Part shown: positions 1-10,815 of the stretch, in pieces
How the letters are laid out: every line of letters begins with the position of its first letter
Position numbering within the stretch: the stretch's first letter is position 1
DNA from: Pseudomonadota bacterium
Lineage (GTDB): Bacteria > Myxococcota > Polyangia > Polyangiales > Polyangiaceae
Assembly: GCA_023419055.1 (NCBI GenBank)
Contig: JAEZYO010000018.1
Coordinates: forward strand, 1-10,815
Length of the DNA: 10,815 nt
Reading direction: 5' to 3'
Translations under genes and position numbers: made by a program
The notes under the pieces: model-generated
The model's database searches: none
Seen by the model: the letters and a program-made list of their open reading frames with translations, nothing else
Told to the model about the DNA's origin: nothing

Positions 1-712
1 GCGATGAAGTCGATGCTGATGCCCTTCGGGCACACGGCCTCGCACTCCTTGTGGCTCGTGCAGTGGCCGAACCCTTCCGCGTCCATCTGCGCGACCATCT
101 TGCGCGCGCGTGCGCGTCGCTCGGGGGCGCCCTGCGGCAAGAGCGCAAGATGCGAGATCTTGGCCGCGGTGAAGAGCGCCGCCGAGGCGTTCGGGCAAGC
201 GGCCACGCAAGCGCCGCAGCCGATGCACGTCGCGGCGTCGAAGGCCTTGTCGGAGTCCGGCTTCGGCACCGGGAGGGAGTTCGCCTCCGGGGCCGCGCCC
301 GTGCGGACGGAGATGTAACCGCCCGACTGCACGATGCGATCGAGCGGCGAGCGATCGACGACGAGATCGCGGATCACGGGGAAGGCCGCCGCGCGCCACG
401 GCTCGATGACGATCTCGTCGCCGTCACTGAACGAGCGCATGTGGAGCTGGCACGTCGTGGTGCCGGCGAGCGGACCGTGGGCGACGCCGTTGATCACCAT
501 GCCGCACATGCCGCAGATCCCCTCTCGGCAGTCGTGATCGAACGCGATCGGCTCCTCGCCGTTGGCGAGCAGCTCCTCGTTCACGACGTCCAACATCTCG
601 AGGAACGACATGTGGTCGTTGATGTTGCGGGCCTCGTAGCGGACGAAGCGGCCTTCCTCGTTCGCGCTCCGCTGCCGCCATACTTGGAGCACCAAGTTCA
701 TCACGCGCGCCA

Positions 713-713
<1 letters not shown>
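1..713 (-). CDS. sdhB: Succinate dehydrogenase/fumarate reductase iron-sulfur subunit (type B SdhB), C-terminus cut by window edge
   Basis: Electron-transfer subunit of complex II: carries electrons from the SdhA flavin to the SdhC hemes and quinone on the inner face of the cytoplasmic membrane. I translated it directly; 237 full codons are visible, so only a short tail is missing compared with the usual 240-260 residues. All cluster ligands are visible. The [2Fe-2S] motif has Cys62, Cys67, Cys70 and Cys88 in a plant-ferredoxin-like fold. [13 protein letters not shown] motif gives Cys163, 166, 169 and 173, and the last set is Cys218, 224 and 228. By family precedent Cys163/166/169/228 hold [4Fe-4S] and Cys173/218/224 hold [3Fe-4S]. 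The ATG at 713 shares its A with the sdhA stop (TAATG) and has an AGAGGAG Shine-Dalgarno 9 bases upstream. A second Met at codon 5 fits the family N-terminus but would lie about 21 bases from that site, so I prefer the first. Confidence 0.95.
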
Positions 714-2640
<1,927 letters not shown>

Positions 2641-2641
<1 letters not shown>

Positions 2642-3321
2642 CACTTCACCACCCCGAACAGCACCGCGAGGGGCATCACGACGTTGCCCGCCGTGACCAG
2701 AAACGCGAAGGTGCGCGACACGCCGCGCAGGCGGCGGTCGTAGCGCGGATGCTCGAGCCCGACCGACTGCAACATGCTGAACGCCCCGTGATAGAGGTGG
2801 AGGCCGAGGAGCAGGTTCGCGATCACGTAGACGGCGGTCAGCCAGGGGACGCTGAACCCGCTCACGAAGTTGCTGTAGGCGTCGGTGTGGCTGAACTCGT
2901 ACGGCCCGATCGAGAGCCCCGGCACCGTGAAATGCGCCAGGTGGAACAAGAGATAGAGCAGGATGGCAGGGCCGCTGTACTTCATGGCCGAGGCCGCGTA
3001 GCTCGTCGCGATGTTCTTCTTCACGCGGTAAGCGACCGGCCGAGCCGCGAGCGTCTTTCGATAGAGCTCGAGGACGAGCGCGACGTGCACGACCATGGCG
3101 ATGAACACCACGAGGCGCGTCCCCCACAGCAGCGGGAAGTTGCCCTTGAGCGCCGCGGCGTAGTTGTTGAACACCTCGCGACCCAGGAAGATCTGCAGGT
3201 TGCCCGCCATGTGACCGATCACGAAGCCGAAGAGCACCACGCCGCTCACCGCGAGCGCGGCCTTCTTTCCGACGGTCGTGTCGGTCAGTGCCATCGATTT
3301 CTTAGCGCTGACGCTAGCCAT
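2641..3321 (-). CDS. sdhC: Succinate dehydrogenase cytochrome b subunit (type B SdhC membrane anchor)
   Basis: Single membrane anchor of a type B complex II, which binds two b hemes and carries the quinone site; there is no sdhD, as expected for this type. With the ATG at 3321 the protein has 226 residues and about five hydrophobic segments (near 20-37, 63-87, 110-134, 158-183 and 202-224). Histidines sit in or at the ends of the first four segments: His37 (VIGHMAGN), His79 (VVHVAL), His127/His130 (LFHLAHF) and His175/His178 (LHLYHG). These are the likely axial heme ligands by analogy with the Bacillus and Wolinella enzymes. I chose 3321 because GGGAAGG lies 7 bases upstream. A GTG at 3375 in the same frame would add 18 residues and cover the inverted repeat at 3336-3357. 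A Met at codon 10 has a poorer ribosome site. It is followed directly by sdhA with a one-base overlap. Confidence 0.93.
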
Positions 3322-3328
3322 GCGCGCG

Positions 3329-3335
3329 CCTTCCC
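3329..3335 (-). promoter_or_regulatory. Ribosome binding site of sdhC
   Basis: Reads GGGAAGG on the minus strand, 7 bases before the ATG at 3321. It supports that start over the in-frame GTG at 3375. Its upstream edge touches the inverted repeat at 3336-3357. Confidence 0.6.
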
Positions 3336-3357
3336 GGCGCCGCACACCCGCGGCGCC
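3336..3357 (-). promoter_or_regulatory. Perfect 8-bp GC-only inverted repeat in the acnA-sdhC gap
   Basis: The arms GGCGCCGC (3336-3343) and GCGGCGCC (3350-3357) are exact reverse complements with a 6-base loop. In the minus-strand transcript this would fold into a hairpin made only of G-C pairs. It lies between the acnA stop and the sdhC start and abuts the sdhC Shine-Dalgarno. No U-rich tail follows (the next bases are GGGAAGG), so it does not look like a classical intrinsic terminator. An attenuator, an RNA processing or stability element, or a translation-modulating hairpin are all possible. The structure is seen directly; the role is inferred. Confidence 0.45.
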
Positions 3358-3383
3358 CGCCGACGTTCGTTTCACTCATTGAC

Positions 3384-6119
<2,736 letters not shown>

Positions 6120-6138
6120 GGCTAAGATCCTCGAGGTT

Positions 6139-6160
6139 TCCGGTACCCTAAGACACCGGA
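6139..6160. promoter_or_regulatory. 6-bp inverted repeat in the glpB-acnA gap
   Basis: TCCGGT (6139-6144) and ACCGGA (6155-6160) are exact reverse complements separated by 10 bases. They sit in the 62-base gap (6120-6181) between the glpB stop and the acnA start. Just downstream on the transcribed strand is the palindrome CCTCGAGG (6129-6136), which overlaps the acnA ribosome site. This could be a regulator-binding dyad or a weak hairpin. I could not identify a convincing -35/-10 pair in the gap. Such short repeats are common by chance in GC-rich DNA. Confidence 0.2.
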
Positions 6161-6181
6161 GCGCGCAATCCTGAGTTCGCT

Positions 6182-7378
6182 CTAATGTGAAGTGAAATGA
6201 AGTGTGACGGTCCTCGCCGCGGCACAGCCTGAATTCACCGCCTCGAGCAGGGTCCGTGGTCGCGCTGAAGCGCAATCGCCCGCAGCGACGAGCCCAACCT
6301 CCGCACCCGCGTCACTCCTCACCCAGCCTTCGGATGTCAGCTCGACTCCCACGCGTTCTAGGGGCCCGAAGCCGGTGGCCTCGAAATCAGGCCCATAAAG
6401 CGAGGAGACACGGTCTGTGACCTCGCCGTCGAGCGCGAGCCGGGCCGGCGCGGAGATCGCCAGTCTGAAGCCATTTCGACCGCTCACCGGGTCGGCGGCG
6501 AGCATGATCCCGCCCGCCGCTACGCCCCCCACCGCCAGCACGACGGCACTGAATTCGAAGAAGCCTCTTTCGTCATTTTCGTCGCCTGCGAGCAGCGACC
6601 ACGTCGAACCCGACCGCGACACTCGAGCGACACGTTCCTCGCGCTGTTTCACACCAGTTTCTACGAACAGCCGGCGACTCGCCGCGTCGAAGCGCGCTCC
6701 GGCGGGCCCGGCGAGAGGAGAGGTGACTTCACCGAGCGGCAGCCCCACCAGGTCTCTGACGCGGGCCGGAACGCCTGGCTCGAGGCCCAGCCAAGAGCCG
6801 AGCAGCCAGCCGTCGAAGCCGGGGCTCGCCTCGCGCAAGAGCCCTGCGAGCCAGCCCGAGCGCTCGGGGTGATCGTGGAGCGCAGCGAAGTCGTACGCCG
6901 AGATCCGCCGCTCGGCTCCGCGACGTAACGCAGGCACGCGCACCGCTTCGAAGGAAGAGCGGGTACTCGCCGCCCAGGCGCTCGCGCCGAGAGCGCGCGC
7001 GAGCCCGGGAGCATCCCAGTCGTCACGCTCCAGATCGGCGACGGCGATGCGGCGCCCGCGAAGCTGCTCGAGATCCAACAGCCCCTCGTCACGCCCCAGG
7101 GTCGAGCGCACCAGGCCCTGGCGAGTGACGACGCTGCCCGGAGTCAAGCACCAGACGCCGAGAGCGCGAGCGAACTCGAGCGCGTCGCCGGAGAGGGCCA
7201 CGCTCGATGGCTCGACGACTCGCGCCCCGGGTGACGCGAAGTCGAGAGCACCTGCGCCGAGCGAGGTTGCGCCCGCGCGGTGGGAAAACACGGTGACGTC
7301 GAGACCTGCCCGGCGGAGGCACCACGCGCTCGCCGTGCCCGCGGCCCCCGCGCCGATCACGGCGACCGACGGGCTCAT
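6182..7378 (-). CDS. glpB: Anaerobic-type glycerol-3-phosphate dehydrogenase subunit B (GlpB-like flavoprotein)
   Basis: Second flavoprotein subunit of quinone-linked (EC 1.1.5.3) glycerol-3-phosphate dehydrogenase; in the E. coli complex GlpB partners GlpA and GlpC. The protein has 398 residues, slightly shorter than the roughly 420 of E. coli GlpB. It starts with an FAD-binding Rossmann motif ([15 protein letters not shown], 5-19), followed by [11 protein letters not shown] at 36-46, which corresponds to the small-residue-rich segment ending in Leu-Asp near the GlpB N-terminus. [18 protein letters not shown] stretch at 214-230 and [13 protein letters not shown] at 281-293 follow, and a C-terminal FAD-closing segment ([20 protein letters not shown], 361-380) ends the fold. 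The ATG at 7378 overlaps the glpA stop as ATGA and has GAGG 7 bases upstream; the open frame beyond it is a shadow of glpA. Recognition rests mainly on these motifs plus the position directly after glpA; a different FAD oxidoreductase is less likely. Confidence 0.85.
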   Translation of the reverse strand: MSPSVAVIGAGAAGTASAWCLRRAGLDVTVFSHRAGATSLGAGALDFASPGARVVEPSSVALSGDALEFARALGVWCLTPGSVVTRQGLVRSTLGRDEGLLDLEQLRGRRIAVADLERDDWDAPGLARALGASAWAASTRSSFEAVRVPALRRGAERRISAYDFAALHDHPERSGWLAGLLREASPGFDGWLLGSWLGLEPGVPARVRDLVGLPLGEVTSPLAGPAGARFDAASRRLFVETGVKQREERVARVSRSGSTWSLLAGDENDERGFFEFSAVVLAVGGVAAGGIMLAADPVSGRNGFRLAISAPARLALDGEVTDRVSSLYGPDFEATGFGPLERVGVELTSEGWVRSDAGAEVGLVAAGDCASARPRTLLEAVNSGCAAARTVTLHFTSH

Positions 7379-9084
7379 TCCGGATCCTCGAAGGTCTTCC
7401 GACCGGCGTGCGGGGGGGCCCCGAGCTCCGCCCTCAGCACCGCGATGTTGAGCGCTTCCTGTCGCGCCTGGTCGGGGCCGAGCAGCGCGACACGCCGGCG
7501 GCTCGCCCCCTCCAAGAACTTCAACGCCGAGCCCAACCCGGCCTCGGGAGCCTGCCCCGTCATTTCGGCGACGATGCGTCCGCAGCGAGCCGCGCAGCGC
7601 ATGCCGCCGCAAGCGCCGAGCCCGAGCCGCGTCCGGCGCGAAACGTCTTCGACCGTGCGCGCGAGCTCCTCCTTCACCACGTAGCGGATCTCCGCCTCGG
7701 TCACGGGCTCGCAGGGACAGACCACCGCGGCTTCGCGCGGCGTCTGGAGCATGCGATCGATCACGCGCAGGCTGCGCGAACCGTGGCGGTACTCTAGACG
7801 CGTCGCCGTGACGGCCTCCATGCCGGCGCGCACCACGAGCTGCATCGGATCTACCTGCTCGTCACCGCCCGGCAATGGTGCGCGGTGCGTACGGCAGGGC
7901 GCACGCACCCGGAGCCGCGCCGCGAGCACGTCCGTCATCTGCTCCGAGAACAGGCGGTAGCTCGCGAGCTTGCCCCCGATCATCGAGTACAGACCTTCTG
8001 CGCCGTGTACGGCGTGGTCGACGATCTCGTGCTCGCGGCTCAGCTGATCTTCGTTCTTGCCCCAGGCGTACAGCGTCGGCCTGACGCCGCCCCAGGTCCC
8101 GATGGCGCGCGCTTGCCAGACCGAGGGGAACACCCGAGCCACCGCCTGGAACAAGTAACGAACCTCGTCGCCGGTCGCCACCACGTCGTCGAGATCGCCG
8201 TAGTAGTCGTCGTCCGTCGTGCCGAGCACGCTCATGTTTTGCCACGGCAGGAGAAAGACCTGACGCCCGTCGATCGCGCTCGAAATGATCGCGTAGTTCG
8301 TGAGGCGTCGATCGAGGAACACGTGGATGCCCTTGCCGGGACGCAGGCGAGCGGCTTCGGGCGTGAGCCCCGAGAGTGAAGCCGTGATGGGGGCCCAGGC
8401 TCCGGTCGCGTTCACCACCAGCCGCGCAGAGCGGCTCCCTACCTCGCCTGTCGTGCGATCGCGGAAGCGCACGCCTTCGACGCTCCCGTCACTCCGGCGG
8501 AGGATATCCGTGACCGTCGTGTGGACGCGCACCTCCGCGCCGTGCTCCATGGCGTCGACCGCGTTCGCGACGCAGAGCCGCGCGCCGTCGATGCCCCATT
8601 CATCGAACGTGACCCCGCCGAAGACGGATGGCAAAACTCCCGGTTCCAGGCGCAAGAGCTCGTCGGCGCGCAACGACACGTGCGTCTTGCCCCGCTTGAG
8701 CGGCTGATAGCGATCGTAGAGCGAGAAGAAGGCGTCGTAACCCGCGAGCGTCGTCTTCGCGATCGCCTCGCTGCGGCCGAACACCGGCAGCAAGAACGGG
8801 ATCCGGAACAACAAGTGGGGCGCGACGTGCTGGATGTGCCCGGAGTCCAGGCAAGAGCTGTACGTCACGTCGGGATCGTAAGTGAGGTAGCGAGGACCGC
8901 CGTGGATCATCCCGCTCGAGTTGCCGCTCGCGCCGAACGCGAGATCGTTGCGCTCGAACAGCGCCACCTTGAGGCCGCGCAAGGCAGCGTCGCGCGCCAC
9001 GCCGGTGCCGTTCACGCCACCACCGATCACGACGACGTCGACATCGGCTGATCGCTCGCGAAGATCGGAACCGGTCGACACCAT
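7375..9084 (-). CDS. glpA: Anaerobic-type glycerol-3-phosphate dehydrogenase subunit A (GlpA) with C-terminal BFD-like [2Fe-2S] domain
   Basis: FAD-dependent oxidation of sn-glycerol-3-phosphate to dihydroxyacetone phosphate, passing electrons toward the quinone pool. With the ATG at 9084 it has 569 residues (E. coli GlpA is about 540). An N-terminal Rossmann motif VVVIGGGVNGTGVARDAALRG spans 17-37, followed by the GlpA/GlpD hallmark SGNSSGMIHGGPRYL (53-67), an FAD-fold WGIDGARL (163-170), and a later GGVRPTLYAWGKN (332-344). The C-terminal part is a BFD-like domain with Cys456, Cys458, Cys492, Cys497 and Cys501 (CPCEPV ... CGGMRC then CG), which GlpA has and GlpD lacks. The start is uncertain: a GTG at 9123 in frame would add 13 residues and has a modest AAGTGAG upstream, while the ATG at 9084 has only a weak GAG; I chose ATG because family members begin close to the Rossmann motif. 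It is the first gene of the minus-strand block, so its promoter should lie in 9085-9198. Confidence 0.93.
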   Translation of the reverse strand: MVSTGSDLRERSADVDVVVIGGGVNGTGVARDAALRGLKVALFERNDLAFGASGNSSGMIHGGPRYLTYDPDVTYSSCLDSGHIQHVAPHLLFRIPFLLPVFGRSEAIAKTTLAGYDAFFSLYDRYQPLKRGKTHVSLRADELLRLEPGVLPSVFGGVTFDEWGIDGARLCVANAVDAMEHGAEVRVHTTVTDILRRSDGSVEGVRFRDRTTGEVGSRSARLVVNATGAWAPITASLSGLTPEAARLRPGKGIHVFLDRRLTNYAIISSAIDGRQVFLLPWQNMSVLGTTDDDYYGDLDDVVATGDEVRYLFQAVARVFPSVWQARAIGTWGGVRPTLYAWGKNEDQLSREHEIVDHAVHGAEGLYSMIGGKLASYRLFSEQMTDVLAARLRVRAPCRTHRAPLPGGDEQVDPMQLVVRAGMEAVTATRLEYRHGSRSLRVIDRMLQTPREAAVVCPCEPVTEAEIRYVVKEELARTVEDVSRRTRLGLGACGGMRCAARCGRIVAEMTGQAPEAGLGSALKFLEGASRRRVALLGPDQARQEALNIAVLRAELGAPPHAGRKTFEDPE

Positions 9085-9137
9085 CGAGTCTCGAAATGCT
9101 AGTCGCTGCGAGGGCGTTCGCACATCTCACTTGCCGC

Positions 9138-9160
9138 TTTGGGTGCCACGGGGCGCCAAA
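9138..9160. promoter_or_regulatory. Dyad in the divergent glpA / exported-protein promoter region
   Basis: The 114-base region 9085-9198 separates two divergent genes and should hold both promoters. Inside it TTTGG (9138-9142) and CCAAA (9156-9160) form an exact dyad around 13 bases. An alternative fold pairs GGTGCC with GGCGCC (one G-T pair) across a 4-base loop. A symmetric site between divergent genes is what an operator would look like, but the arms are short. I found no -35/-10 pair good enough to call; TTGCCC and TTACAG spaced by 17 bases (9163-9190 region) would leave almost no leader and match the consensus poorly. Confidence 0.25.
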
Positions 9161-9198
9161 CTTGCCCGAAAGCGCGGCCGTTCCTTACAGAGAGGGCG

Positions 9199-9699
9199 AT
9201 GTCCCGGACAGGCTCTCCCCTCAGGCCCGCAGGCCGGCGCGCCGCGCTCGCCGCGCTGGGTGCGCTCGGGTGGTGCCTGTTCGCCGAATCTGCAGGAGCC
9301 AGAGAACCGGCCCGGCCCGTGGGGCGCCCTCAAGTGAGCCTCGATCGCTTGGTTTTCCCCGAGGGGATCGCGGGAGGACTCGAGTTCCAGCGTCACCTCA
9401 AGCTGCGTCTCCGTCGCGAAGCCCGGAAGGCTGACTGGGGCGCTCCGACCGGCGCCAAGATCGAGTTCCGCTTCTTCGTCGAGGAGCTCAAGATCCGCGT
9501 CGACGGCAACGTCCTTCGCATCAGCTGTACCGCGCTCGGGCGGCTCCCGAAGGGCAAGAGCGCGCGGAGCAAGATCGAGTACGGCGGTGACCCTCGCAGG
9601 CGCACGGTCGAGGTCAAGAAGGTCCTCGAGATGGTCGCGCGCGGGGTGATCACTCGGCTCGCCGAGCTCGAGCGTGAACGAAGGCTCGGTCGGCGCTGA
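9199..9699 (+). CDS. Exported, strongly basic protein of unknown function
   Basis: I do not recognise this family. With the ATG at 9199 it has 166 residues. The N-terminus looks like a signal peptide: a positively charged n-region ending in GRR (12-14), a hydrophobic stretch AALAALGALGWCLFAE (15-30) and an SAGA site giving likely cleavage after Ala34. The Cys at 26 is preceded by Gly-Trp, which does not fit a lipobox, so signal peptidase I is more likely than lipoprotein processing. The twin Arg leaves a Tat route open. The mature part (35-166) is rich in Arg and Lys, has predicted beta-strand segments around 88-114 (EFRFFVEELKIRVDG, then VLRISCTALG) and ends in a likely amphipathic helix (about 137-164, ending RLAELERERR). 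AGAGAGGG lies just before the ATG; an upstream TTG in frame (9139) has no comparable site. It is divergent from glpA and 49 bases upstream of the DUF4178 gene, possibly co-transcribed with it. Confidence 0.75.
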   Translation: MSRTGSPLRPAGRRAALAALGALGWCLFAESAGAREPARPVGRPQVSLDRLVFPEGIAGGLEFQRHLKLRLRREARKADWGAPTGAKIEFRFFVEELKIRVDGNVLRISCTALGRLPKGKSARSKIEYGGDPRRRTVEVKKVLEMVARGVITRLAELERERRLGRR

Positions 9700-9748
9700 C
9701 GACGCTCCTTCTCCGAAGCTCCTCCACGTACTACTGTCGCGGGCGAAG

Positions 9749-10815
9749 ATGGCCGTTGCCCAGGGCAGTTGTCCGAACTGCGGCGCCCCTATCGCGTTCG
9801 AGGTCGGCTCCTCGATCTCCAAGGTGTGCGAGTACTGCCGACATACCGTATGGAGGTCGGACAGAGGGCTCGAGAACCTCGGCAAGGTTTCCGACCTCGC
9901 GCACACGCCCGCGCTGATCGCCGTCGGGGACGAAGGCGCGCTCCGTGGCCGTCCTCTCCGCGTGCTCGGGCGCGTTCAACTCGACCATGGCGCGGGCCCC
10001 TGGGACGAATACTACGTCGCGCTGGACCACGGTCGGGCGTGGGGTTGGCTCGCCTTCGCGCAAGGTCGCTGGTACGCGACGGTCGAGCTACCCGGCGTCA
10101 CGTTGCCGAATGCGCGTGAGCTCTACCCCGATCAAGATCTGAACCTGCCCGGGGCCGGCTTCTTACGGGTGGCCGAGATCAAGGAGGCGACGGTCACCTC
10201 CAGCGAGGGCGAGTTGCCGGGGATGATCCGCGTCGGCCAGCGACGGCTCTACGCCGATTGCTACGGCTTGCAAGGGACCTTCGCGACGCTCGACTACGGC
10301 GACGGAAGCGCGCGACCGACGCTCTACTTCGGTCAGGTCTTCGGCGAGCCGGAGCTCCACGTCACGGCGCTCGGCCCCCGCAGCACGCACAAGGTCAAGA
10401 TGACCTCGCTGCGCTGCCCGAACTGCGGCGGCGACGTCCCGAGTCTCTCCGGCGAGCGCGCGGAGCGCGTCGGATGTCCGTATTGCGGCGCGGTGAGCGA
10501 CATCGCGGGGCAGCGCGTGATCTCGCAACAAGAGGCTGCACGAAAGCGCCCCGACATCCCGGTAGGCTCGCGGGGAACGCTGGACCGGATCGAGTACGTC
10601 TGCATCGCGCTCGTCCGGCGCGGCACGGACTTCGACGGCGATCACTACTCCTGGGACGAATACCTGCTCTGGTCGGCGCCCGTGGGTTACCGCTGGCTGG
10701 TGAAGGATCCGGAGACCGGCTGGAGCTTCGTCTCGCCCGTCAACCCCGCCGAGCTCGACCTCTCGAACCGGCCCGACCGCGTCGCCCACGCCGGCAAGGT
10801 CTATCGCGCCCGCAA
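9749..10815 (+). CDS. Tandem zinc-ribbon/DUF4178 protein, C-terminus cut by window edge
   Basis: Found by translating the plus strand to the right edge; 355 full codons are visible with no stop, so the 3' end lies outside. Two similar modules are visible. Module 1 has a zinc ribbon with Cys8, Cys11, Cys27 and Cys30, then a DUF4178-like domain (about 52-115) containing WDEYYVALDHGRAWGWL (85-101) and a following GRWY. A beta-rich middle part follows (about 131-215) with EGELPGMI (153-160). Module 2 has a zinc ribbon with Cys223, Cys226, Cys243 and Cys246, then a second DUF4178-like segment with WDEYLLW (302-308), YRWLVKD (314-320) and a Gly-Trp-Ser-Phe. There is no signal peptide or membrane segment in the visible part, so it is probably cytoplasmic. 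DUF4178 has no established biochemical function; as I recall, such proteins are often encoded near DUF350 membrane proteins and polyamine-synthesis-like genes. The ATG at 9749 has only a weak ribosome site (GGGCGAAG), but there is no better start before Cys8. Confidence 0.85.
   Translation, partial: MAVAQGSCPNCGAPIAFEVGSSISKVCEYCRHTVWRSDRGLENLGKVSDLAHTPALIAVGDEGALRGRPLRVLGRVQLDHGAGPWDEYYVALDHGRAWGWLAFAQGRWYATVELPGVTLPNARELYPDQDLNLPGAGFLRVAEIKEATVTSSEGELPGMIRVGQRRLYADCYGLQGTFATLDYGDGSARPTLYFGQVFGEPELHVTALGPRSTHKVKMTSLRCPNCGGDVPSLSGERAERVGCPYCGAVSDIAGQRVISQQEAARKRPDIPVGSRGTLDRIEYVCIALVRRGTDFDGDHYSWDEYLLWSAPVGYRWLVKDPETGWSFVSPVNPAELDLSNRPDRVAHAGKVYRAR

Noticed and set aside
2642..3127. N-terminal extension of sdhA by about 160 codons
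   Set aside because: It overlaps sdhC in another frame, has an Arg/Pro-rich shadow composition, and the ATG at 2641 gives the normal SdhA N-terminus.
3336..3357. The acnA-sdhC hairpin as an intrinsic terminator
   Set aside because: No U-rich run follows the stem on the transcribed strand; the next bases are GGGAAGG, which serves as the sdhC ribosome site.
9163..9190. TTGCCC - 17 bases - TTACAG as a promoter for the exported-protein gene
   Set aside because: The -10 hexamer matches the consensus at only two positions and would place the transcription start at the ATG, leaving no room for the visible Shine-Dalgarno.
9199..9279. The exported protein as a lipoprotein with Cys26 as the lipidated residue
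   Set aside because: The residues before the Cys are Leu-Gly-Trp, which does not fit a lipobox; an SAGA signal peptidase I site follows instead.
9127..9906. A 259-codon minus-strand open frame opposite the exported-protein gene
   Set aside because: It overlaps both plus-strand genes and their gap. The plus strand shows a signal peptide, ribosome site and zinc-ribbon motifs, whereas this frame shows no recognisable domain.

Overview
The window is a gene-dense, GC-rich bacterial segment. Bias toward G/C at third codon positions, a type B (SdhCAB) succinate dehydrogenase and a large zinc-ribbon/DUF4178 protein together suggest a Myxococcota (myxobacterium-like) or related deltaproteobacterial chromosome. 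That assignment is an inference from gene content; no rRNA or other taxonomic marker is present. I see no tRNA, rRNA, CRISPR array, insertion sequence or prophage gene.

Left and centre (1-9084) hold six genes, all on the minus strand. In transcription order they are glpA, glpB, acnA, sdhC, sdhA and sdhB, the last cut by the left edge. glpA and glpB overlap by ATGA. A 62-base gap leads to acnA and a similar gap leads to sdhC. sdhC/sdhA and sdhA/sdhB each share one base (TGATG and TAATG), so the three complex II genes are almost certainly one translationally coupled unit. Together the genes encode FAD-dependent oxidation of glycerol-3-phosphate, aconitase, and succinate:quinone oxidoreductase, i.e. 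two quinone-linked dehydrogenases around a TCA-cycle step. No glpC (the usual membrane iron-sulfur subunit) follows glpB.

A divergent intergenic region of about 114 bases (9085-9198) separates this block from two plus-strand genes. The first encodes a small, very basic, exported protein of unknown function (9199-9699). The second (9749 to the right edge, incomplete) encodes a protein with two tandem modules, each a CxxC...CxxC zinc ribbon followed by a DUF4178-like domain.

Notable non-coding structures are a perfect 8-bp all-GC inverted repeat in the acnA-sdhC gap directly abutting the sdhC Shine-Dalgarno sequence, a 6-bp inverted repeat in the glpB-acnA gap, and a dyad in the divergent promoter region. 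Most of the window is core metabolism. The features most worth a second look are the acnA-sdhC hairpin, the glpAB pair without glpC placed directly upstream of TCA genes, and the two uncharacterised plus-strand genes. I did not find a clear candidate for a wholly new system.
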